Part shown: in pieces, positions 56,612 to 64,000 of the stretch
Numbering within the stretch: the stretch's first letter is position 1
Layout of the letters: every line of letters begins with the position of its first letter
Source of the DNA: Spirometra erinaceieuropaei
Taxonomy: Eukaryota; Platyhelminthes; Cestoda; Diphyllobothriidea; Diphyllobothriidae
Length of the DNA stretch: 64,000 nt
Direction: 5' to 3'
Assembly: GCA_902702965.1 (NCBI GenBank)
Contig: CACRXP010000157.1
Coordinates: 1,048,718 to 1,112,717 of the forward strand
Position numbers and translations under genes: made by a program
Notes under the pieces: generated by a model
Told to the model about the DNA's origin: nothing
Database searches by the model: none
The model's input: only the letters and a program-made list of their open reading frames with translations

Positions 56612-57545
56612 CAGTGACTGATCACATTAAATGTTAATTGAAATTCTAGCATGCGTTTTCGATTACGAAGGGTTACTGCAATGGGGCTGTAAGATTGATT
56701 ATCTTGCGACGTAATCCCGTGATATTTCAGACAGGTCAGCCTGTTGATTTTTGAGTTTCTTTTCGGCCACCTAAATAATCGCACCCGGTGACAAATGGTT
56801 AATTATGTATTATACACTTTCTCTATTGATCTTTGATGTGCTTATAACCTCAAATACATGTTATAGAAAACCTCAATAAAAATATTATTTCTTGCACTTA
56901 TTTACTTTTTTTAAAAACTTTTTACTTCAACAGAGAGTTATTTTGGTTTTAAAGGAGGCGTTTCAGTTCCCTGGTAATTTTGAACCTGATTTGTCATTGG
57001 ACTTTCCTTGAAGTTTTTAAGTCTTCAAGATGTATACTTTCCGTTTATGTCATAAAGAATGTACTACATTGAGCTCCGAACATGCCGCAACGGGTATGGA
57101 CTACGTTGTATACTTAATAAAGAGCGTTATCAAACAAGTAGACACGATTTTATTTGAATAGGCATTGCACAGTCTCAAATAATCTCATAACTAAAGACAT
57201 TTTTAAAACCCTGAAAATCCTTTATTTGAGTAAAACATGAAGAAATTGTAGTTTGTTACCAAATTTATGCATGAAAACAATGTGTCTATCCGTTTTCTGC
57301 ATTGTGTTTCTTAATTTATTAGATTATCGAAGATCTGTAGATAAAATGCTATTAAGGAAGTAGTCATCTTTTACCGAGTCCGTATTTGTGGGCGGGGAAG
57401 AGAAGTGCCGGAAAATTGACGTTTTTGAAATTTTTATGGGACTTTTTTGCAAAATGACCTGCAAGTCGAATGCCCTTAACTAATCCTTCCTAATCGAAAA
57501 CACATTTCAGAATTTCAACCGACAGTTCATGAGGTCTTTAAAAGG
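56612..57545. mobile_element. Decayed fold-back MITE, subfamily B
   Basis: Left CAGTGACTGATCACATTAAA, ATGCGTTTTCGATTACGAAG pairs with right TCCTTCCTAATCGAAAACAC and GACAGTTCATGAGGTC. Inner segments ATTGATCTTTGATGTGC and ATTAGATTATCGAAGATCTG are diverged. No TA duplication can be assigned at the right. Confidence 0.7.
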
Positions 57546-57904
57546 ATATCAGTCGCTAAAATATTGTCCATAATTAATGTTAACACTCTTTTTGCACATT
57601 CGTTTCCAGCATAGCACCTATTAGCAATGTCTGCGTACAGTAAAACCATCCGTCCATCACGTTTCAAGTTTCTTGGCGAAATTTTCAATGACGAACAAAA
57701 TACCATGTTTGTGTGTTTGTTCCCTGAAACGGGTCAAGCGGCACAATGACTAGATCGGGGTCCAGCAGACGCTATCAGGACCGCGCAGCCATAACGAACG
57801 CCGGCATACGACAGACCCACCTGTATGTTTACGTCCCGCCATTCGGGATACCCGCCGCCCCTCACTTTTGTTGTTGTTGACGACCATGTTTGTTCTGTAT
57901 TAGG

Positions 57905-58172
57905 GGATGTGGTGGTACCCCTAGGTGCGGATTTTCGCCGGGCCAGCTACCTGCGACCTCTCTCACCTCCGGTCTTCTTGAATTGGTCATGAGAAGTGAT
58001 CTAGGTGGGGGAAAAGGACGAGGAGGAGGTCGAGGAGGGGAGATTGCGATAGATTTTGTGAATTTCTATTATTACTACAAACTACTTCACACACAAGTCA
58101 TCGTCCCTACTCTCACGCTACTGTGCAGAACATAGTGGACATCGTTGAAACCGACAGTAGAACTGCAATGTG
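57905..58172 (-). repeat. Unclassified repeat R1, copy D
   Basis: Minus strand: CAACGATGTCCACTATGTTC, GACGATGACTTGTGTGTGAA, AATTCAAGAAGACCGGAGG, CAGGTAGCTGG line up with copies A-C in the same order. Shares the 58.4-kb copy's orientation, so the two are a tandem pair about 500 bp apart. Confidence 0.65.
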
Positions 58173-58399
58173 TGCGTGTATATAACGTGTCCTCAAAACG
58201 GGCCCCTCGGTAGATCCGTTGGACCCACGCGGGGACCATATCGGATTCTGCCAGGCGTTATCGGAATGTACACCGTAAAATGTGCCAACTTCGGGGTACG
58301 GCGGCAGCCCCAGCAGCCGGCAGATGTCCCGCACACTGACACCACTGCCGTCCTCCCATTTCTGTTGTTGATTAGAATCCTGGTCATATATTGTGTAGA

Positions 58400-58668
58400 C
58401 CAGGGGGCGGGGAGTGGGACTCCAAGGTGCGGACTCGACCGCGCCATACAACTGCGTCCCTACCCGTCTCCGTCCTTCTTGAATTTGTCTTGAAACCTGC
58501 CCCAGGTAATGGGGGAGGGAGAGAGAGGGAGCGGTAGATGCTGTGCAAATTAACTATCATTATAAACTAACTTACGCACAAGGTACCATGCCTACTCCCA
58601 CCTCACTGCGGAGTACACGGTGGGCATCGTTGGATTCAACAGTCCTACTGTCGCGTGTGCGAGTGGTG
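58400..58668 (-). repeat. Unclassified repeat R1, copy C
   Basis: Minus strand: CAACGATGCCCACCGTGTAC, TACCTTGTGCGTAAGTTAGT, TTTGCACAGCATCTACCGC, TTCAAGAAGGACGGAGACGG match copies A and B. Preserves the ATAGTTAATTTGC junction where copy A holds a MITE. Confidence 0.7.
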
Positions 58669-58679
58669 CGTAAGTGGCT

Positions 58680-59320
58680 TAAAGAAGCCACGTTGGCCGC
58701 AATAGTCACTGTCGGACGGGCTGCTGATGTGTAGAAACGGGCGAGCAAGACGACGTGGATACTGAGATGCCTCTCCCTGCGGCATATCTGCTCTACCTTC
58801 ACCAGAGTATGCGTGACGCGCTTAAAGGTATCATTACCCAATAGTAGTCGTGTCTGAGAGAGCCTTCAGTTGAAGAATATACTCGGGCCTACTTCGGACT
58901 AAGAATTATGCTAAGAAAGTTCCTCGTAAGTTATTTAAAGCCTTGTAAGAGAAAAAGGTGTGCTAAAAATTCAGTTTACAGAGCCCAAGATGTTTTTTTG
59001 TGATTTTACCCTCCCAGTAGAACTTTGAACAACTGTTCTGCGACGTTGTCACCTGTTGATGTGACTGCACCTAATCTGCCTGCCGTCAAAACGGGTCACG
59101 TGGGAGATGCGTGGAAGGAGCACGAGACCCATTTGAGGGAACAAAATCTGCGCATTCCAAAACAAATACAATACTTGCGGGAGTGTAGCGGCACGCAACG
59201 GAGCGGGTTCACTCAGGTGATACCAATGTGCAGCCACCAACCTTTAATTGGACTTACTAATGGGATTTTTTTATGGAATAATACTTTAAGTCATAAATGA
59301 GAGTGGCTAGCCCACTGGAA
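58680..59320. other. No gene or clear repeat recognised
   Basis: Short frames only. Confidence 0.5.
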
Positions 59321-59321
59321 T

Positions 59322-60020
59322 TTAGCGCATAGCTGCCCCTGACACGAGTCTGGCTGAAAGTTGTCTGCTTCTCTCGGTGAAATCTCTGGGATAGCCATTG
59401 GCTGAAAATAGGTTCTGAAGGTACAATCTTTCGGCTCCATTATCTTCTGGCGTGCAGCAGTGTGTTTCGACTCCTTGGAATAGAGTGCGGACACAGCTAC
59501 GTTTAGGAAACAGAGGATGGTTGCTGTTGAAGTTTAGGAGCTGTCTTGTGTCGGGAGCACATCCGACGGCCAAATGAACAGCAACCCGAAGTCTGGAGGG
59601 CCATTCCCTACGCTAAAGGGATATCTGAAGCGGTCTGTTGACTGTGACAACCTGCCGGGGTAGGTGTAGCTCATGGACCCCAGGCCACGATTCGACGCCA
59701 TCTGGTGCGACCTTAGGACCCATTACCGCCTGCTGAAACCTCAACAGTCATCTGCAAAGTAAATTGCGATGAGGGCGACTGCAACTATGTGGGAGAAACC
59801 GGGCGGAAATTGCAGTCTCGCCTACAAGAGCACAAATCGGTCATTCGGAGGTTAGACCCTAACTCTCAACTAGCGAAACACGTTGTAGAAACTGGGCATC
59901 TCAAAAGAGCTACCATCCTAGGCCGGGGCAACACAAAAGCCGAACGGCTAATTCTCGAGGTGTGTTACTGCGGTTTTCACTCCATCAACAGGCATCTGGA
60001 CCTTCCTGCAGCTTAAAAAG
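59322..60020. mobile_element. Penelope-like element with inverted 5' segment
   Basis: Minus strand 59,573 to 59,322 encodes the RT-distal linker: NFNSNHPLFPKRSCVRTLF, then YLQNLFSANGYPRDFTER. Plus strand from about 59,600 carries the following part: VWRAIPYAKGISEAV, GVGVAHGPQATIRRHLVRP, then the GIY-YIG core STVICKVNCDEGDCNYVGET, KLQSRLQEHKSVIRR, LDPNSQLAKHVVETGH, and LEVCYCGFHSINRHLDLPAA to a stop near 60,016. The two pieces are consecutive in the protein but on opposite strands, so the 5' segment was inverted at integration. Stops and a missing RT make it dead. An R/P/S/T-rich shifted frame to 60,255 may be the C-terminal tail. Confidence 0.82.
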
Positions 60021-60259
60021 CCCTACGTTATCACAATCGTAGAGCTTGGGACCAAACATCCACACCAGACTAAATAAGGCCATACGTAGGCAGCCCGACG
60101 GCGAGTGTGCTCGGTTAGGAAGAACAAGAACCTCCAGTCCGACCACTCGACCACCCGACAAAGGATCAATCACCTCCCCCCGTCGGAATGGTGACTCACA
60201 AAGCACGTCAACCATCCCCCGGGAGGCCAAAGTAGCGAGAAGAGAGAAAAATTGATCAT

Positions 60260-61015
60260 CATGAGGCCGACCAACACAAAACGCCACTTGCAATTTCTGG
60301 TGGATTAAGTGCATTTTACTCTTTGACAATGGAGTGCCGGCCAAACTCTTCGAAGCTTCAGCTTTTAAATAAACCCGTTCATTTGAGCACATTTTCCTCA
60401 AAGCATCAGCCCGGACCTTTCAACTTTGCCAATCTGAACAGTTGATGATTTGACAGCATTTGTGAGTCACATGAACAACATGCCGCTGATTCAAAGGAAC
60501 ATCCCCAGTGACACAAGCGACTAGGACTACAGTTCTGGCTAATTCCAATTCATGAGCTGGCCTTCCCCCCAATCTCAGGTTTTGGTAAACTGTGGTTCGG
60601 ATCCCAAGCAATATAGCCGGCAGCTTTCAAGTCCAATTACCTTCTGAAATCGAGGGATTTGTCATCCTGTCTCTTCTGTTCGGGAGTAAATAATTGGCAT
60701 AGGAAGGTTATTCATCGATCTAACTATGGCAGAGTGCGATGTCAGTGTATTCTCGTCCTGGGTTTGGGAAGTGGGAGCCTGAAAACAGTGTATAAATAAA
60801 AATTGCTTAACTTAAGCTTATTCGGCCTTCTTGGTATTAATCCCGTGAGATCGAGGCAGTTCTATCAAGTCTTTTTTAAAGTATATTGTATTCGTGATCC
60901 AAAGCATCCTTCTCAGACACACAACTGGGTTTACTTAATATATAAAGGGTAGAAATGAATTATGTGGCCGTCTAAACACGACACAAGAACAGGAACTGCC
61001 ATCAATTTGGGCGAT
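60260..61015. other. No gene recognised
   Basis: Short frames only; probably the 3' end of the PLE and flank. Confidence 0.4.
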
Positions 61016-61019
61016 TTGG

Positions 61020-61225
61020 AGTCAAATTCCAGAGAAGGTACGTTAGGTTTAAGATTACGTTCAGGGCTGAATATAGAGTTAATAGCAAGTTAAGTCAGAA
61101 TCAGATTTGGGGTTAAAGTAGCGGTTAATTTTAAATGCAGAGTTAAGGTTTAGGTAGGCCTGGGGTTAGGATTTGGGCAACTGTTTGGTTTTATATTAGG
61201 GTTATTTTTGGGGTTGGAGCACGGG
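61020..61225 (+). repeat. Degenerate TTAGGG-like tract
   Basis: GGTTTAAGATTACGTTCAGGG, GGGGTTAAAGTAGCGGTTAA, GTTAAGGTTTAGG, GGGGTTAGGATTTGGG, ATTAGGGTTATTTTTGGGG: the same type of mutated telomere-like units as at 28.3 kb, on the same strand. The bounding inverted repeats seen at 28 kb were not found here. Confidence 0.6.
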
Positions 61226-61229
61226 AATA

Positions 61230-62960
61230 TTTAACCCTTTCTAGAATTTTGCGCGGGTCCAACTTTGTTAAACCGGGCGCGACGTTCCTATTCGCATGTC
61301 CTGTTTGGGGGTCACATAAGCCAGTTCCGCCATATAAAGATTACTGTCTGCCGGTGCATATCAGCGAAATGCACTTGGAGATCTCGTGAAGTTATTGCAT
61401 ACGCGGTACGAAGTCTCTGTTTCGTCTGCTTTGAATGTTTCTCGCCATGTAAAGGCCACCGAGGACTGTGGATGTGATTTATGATCCTCGGAAGAATGCA
61501 GCCGATCCTGTCGCAACAGTTATTTTGGCTCTGCTTACTTGAGCTGACAACGGTTACACTAGCAGTACTGGGTCCCTTATTATGCCTAATGGCTCCTAAC
61601 AGAAATATTTTGTGCTTGATCACGATTTCCAGCCAAAAGATAGAAAAAATTAGAAGTAAAAAATTGAGGGGAATTTTTACCAAAGTTATTCATCAAGGGA
61701 CTTCATCTACAAATTGTTGGATGTTTTCAGTTTTATGGTGGAAGCATATCACGGTAATTAGATGTCAGTTCTGGAATGTTACAAATAGCCAATCACCAAA
61801 TCACAATTTTCGGAATTCCCAAGTCAAAATCAGTTTCCTGTACTTTCAACACATCTGCTTTTTCTACGCAAATAGGCCTTCTTCAAATACACCCACTCCA
61901 AATGAGAAATGCAATTTATCTGTCAGCATGTAGATCATAATTCCCGCCTCCGCCTCTCCTCGCATGTCGGTACAGCTTTCTCCCGCGATTACTCTGTTTG
62001 TTGACTGTTTTTCACGGTTAACCGCCCTACCGCGACTCATATCATTCCATAGGCACGACGATAGACAATCAAATAGGTGCGTTCGCCAACTGCGATCCTT
62101 GAATGTTTACCCGATCATCAGTACGCGAGTACTATCTACTTATGCGGTAAAATCCGAGTTGTTGTCTGGAGCCGGTATACCACGCCCATGGCAAGTTAAG
62201 GATGCACAGGACATCTGCGCACTCGCTGTTCTGAAGGGATTAAATGGCGCACTCAACCAATGAGGTAGCAAGGTCGGCTGGGTGTGACTTAATAAGTAGG
62301 ACTGATTTGAATTTTAGTGGGAGTTTTGTTTGACCTGCACAAAGTAAAATCTCCCAACTATCTGAAGTCAAATTTGGAGGCTTGCGACCAACTCAAAGAA
62401 CTCATCATGACCCACTGCAGATGCTGTAAGTTTGCCTTGATTCTTAATCTTACCTTTGAATAATCGTAAAACCTTATGAGTTCGGTTATATTTTGATCTA
62501 TGGTGGTCCAAGAAAAATGGCCTATTTGCATACGCTGAGGAGCGTTTATTCAACCAAAAGAAAATTCTGCACGGTCTTGCGGATGAAAAATCTTAAAAGT
62601 AAGAAGCAAAAGGACGGTCCGCGATAAGTTTGCAAAATATAGTATGACGCACCAAACAACTGGTGTTTCCTCTTGGCATGAAACAGCTAGTTCCCACATA
62701 ACTAGTTTAATGCAGCAAATTCCAGTGGTGTTAGTGGCGAAGTAGTCAAAATGCTGCTGATTTGCAAAGACTTTTGTAGCCTACTCCCAAGATGTTTCAG
62801 TCGTGGCAAGATGCAAGCTTTAGAATTAGCCTGTGCTCGGTTGCTTGCAGAAACTTTGTCCGTCTAAAAGTGGCAACATGCGTATTGTAGTTGATTTCCA
62901 TTTTTTCAATACTCGTGTGTAGTATCACACACCTTTTGAAAATATGCACGCAAATCTTGC
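61230..62960. other. No gene or clear repeat recognised
   Basis: A 150-residue plus frame (61,481-61,933) and an overlapping 123-residue minus frame (61,312-61,683) have no recognisable domain or convincing splice sites. Unassigned. Confidence 0.45.
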
Positions 62961-62962
62961 AA

Positions 62963-63147
62963 CCTATAGGCAGAATAGTATTACCGAAAGAGACAAGGGA
63001 GACTGTATTGACCATTTCTGGCTTATTAGCCGTCGTCAGCTAGCCGTACCCAACCCCGAAGTGCGAAGCACCTGGGGCTCGAACTCGCGACCTGTTACTT
63101 AGAAGTCTAACGCCTCTAACCACCGAGCCACGAGCTCGTTGTCCTTT
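62963..63147 (-). repeat. SINE head and body, minus strand
   Basis: TATAGGCAGAATAGTATTAC, GGCTTATTAGCCGTCGTCAG, GGGGCTCGAACTCGCGACC (B-box complement), TTAGAAGTCTAACGCCTCTA, CCGAGCCACGAGCTCG (A-box complement). The tail is absent. Confidence 0.85.
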
Positions 63148-63165
63148 TGGTTTCGATTGGAAATA

Positions 63166-63408
63166 TACAGTGGTAGAGGGGCACTTGCCGATCGTTTTTA
63201 CGAAACTCACTTGTTCCATTGTGCCTTACAGGCTCTCTCTCGAACCCAACCAACGGTCACACAATGGCGCATGGTATAGGCAGAATAGCATTCCGGTCCC
63301 ATTGTCTTTGTCAGTAATGTCAGTCTGCTTATATCACACGTCGCTATACGGCTACTGGTTGGGCACGAGAGAGAGCCCAAAGGCACAACGGGACGAGTGG
63401 GTTCCTTA
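63166..63408. repeat. Inverted pair of SINE tails (hairpin)
   Basis: Minus-strand tail (GGTAGAGGGGCACTTGCCGA, CTCTCTCTCGAACCCAACC, GGTATAGGCAGAATAGCATT) is followed near 63,291 by the plus-strand tail (TGTCTTTGTCAGTAATG, CTGGTTGGGCACGAGAGAGA, GGCACAACGGGACGAGTGGG). It has the same plan as 15.10-15.36 kb. Confidence 0.8.
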
Positions 63409-63837
63409 AAAATGTTCTGCGAACGCCACTCTACTTTTGTTACTTATGGTAGTATATTAACTCACCCTGAATTATTTTACTTGTCTCCTACAGAAATCCT
63501 TCTTAACTCTCGAACCTTTTTGAATCTGTGTGCAATTAAATTTGCGTCGAGGGTTTGCAAACTGCATGTTTGCGTTTTGCATGCTTTTAAGATCAGGACA
63601 TTTAGAACTCATCAAACTGTACAGTTCATGTGGACCATGTAGCATATTTCATAAGCTCCGAGACATTCCAGTCGTTTACTGGGAGCGCCGGCAGACTTTA
63701 AAGGTACCGCCTGGCAGTTTTTATGGCCACCTCATGACTTGGAGGATCATATACCATTTACGTATTTTTAAAAACAGTATTTACCCCACTGTGACAAGAA
63801 GGCTGCTGTACCTGGAGAAAGACAATAATAGCGCCGT

Positions 63838-64000
63838 CTATGGTTATGGTAGGGGACGCCCACCGATCGTTCATACGGAACTCACTCGTTCCGTTGTGCC
63901 TTAAGGGCTCCCTATCTCGAGCCCAACCAGCATCCGCACAACGGTGCATGATAAATAGGCAGAATGGTATTACCGACAAAGACAAGGGAGACTGGAATGG
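63838..64000 (-). repeat. SINE copy running off the window end
   Basis: TGGTTATGGTAGGGGACGCC, ACCGATCGTTCATACGGAAC, CCTTAAGGGCTCCCTATCTC, GGCAGAATGGTATTACCGAC, AAAGACAAGGGAGACTGGAA are closely consensus-like; the body and tRNA-like head must lie beyond 64,000. Confidence 0.85.

Noticed and set aside
59985..60401. 138-residue minus-strand open frame
   Set aside because: Antisense shadow of the PLE C-terminal region and its flank.
61481..61933. 150-residue plus-strand open frame
   Set aside because: Overlaps another open frame in antisense and shows no family resemblance.
1..64000. CRISPR arrays, operons, ribosome binding sites
   Set aside because: Nothing of bacterial type is present; gene structure and repeats are eukaryotic.

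Overview
The window looks like non-coding-rich nuclear DNA of an animal, most likely a platyhelminth and perhaps a tapeworm with a large, repeat-filled genome. Reading frames are short and broken, coding exons are small and separated by kilobase introns with GT/AG borders, and most recognisable sequence is transposon debris. The mixture points to flatworms from general knowledge: Penelope-like retroelements (PLEs) with GIY-YIG endonucleases and hammerhead-like motifs, a Merlin-type transposase fossil, tRNA-derived SINEs and TTAGGG-like tracts. The species is an inference; no search could be run.

Two host genes are visible. On the minus strand at 2.25-2.40 kb there is one exon of an ABHD1/3-type alpha/beta hydrolase. 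On the plus strand an alpha-arrestin-like gene runs from about 32.7 kb (possibly 30.96 kb) to a stop at 44,195. Its five main exons join with matching phases into about 365 residues with an arrestin N-domain followed by a C-domain. Its introns carry a fold-back MITE each in the first and third, plus a PLE insertion, another PLE fossil and a SINE.

The rest is layered mobile DNA. (1) A family of roughly 1-kb elements that are almost entirely palindromic, start with CAGTA, and sit between TA dinucleotides (copies at 8.2, 15.7, 20.5, 22.8 and 38.7 kb; decayed at 33.6 and 56.6 kb; single arms at 14.7, 16.8 and 55.9 kb). (2) PLE copies at 6.6, 12.8, 29.8, 38.1, 41.9, 44.6-45.9 and 59.3 kb. Four of these have oppositely oriented halves, and several end in hammerhead-like cores. 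(3) A tRNA-Arg-like SINE of about 280-300 bp, many copies, often in inverted pairs; one copy at 22.1 kb has a 10-bp target-site duplication and interrupts one arm of a 2.2-kb palindrome. (4) A Merlin/ISXO2-like DDE transposase remnant at 26.2-26.8 kb and a LINE reverse transcriptase tail at 46.2-46.4 kb. (5) Smaller unclassified repeats, including a 400-bp block of degenerate TTAGGG-like sequence bounded by perfect 21-bp inverted repeats (28.1-28.6 kb).

The most unusual material is structural: the nested palindrome at 22.0-24.2 kb, the PLE copies with inverted 5' segments (one with a perfect 19-bp flanking duplication), and the telomere-like block with inverted ends.
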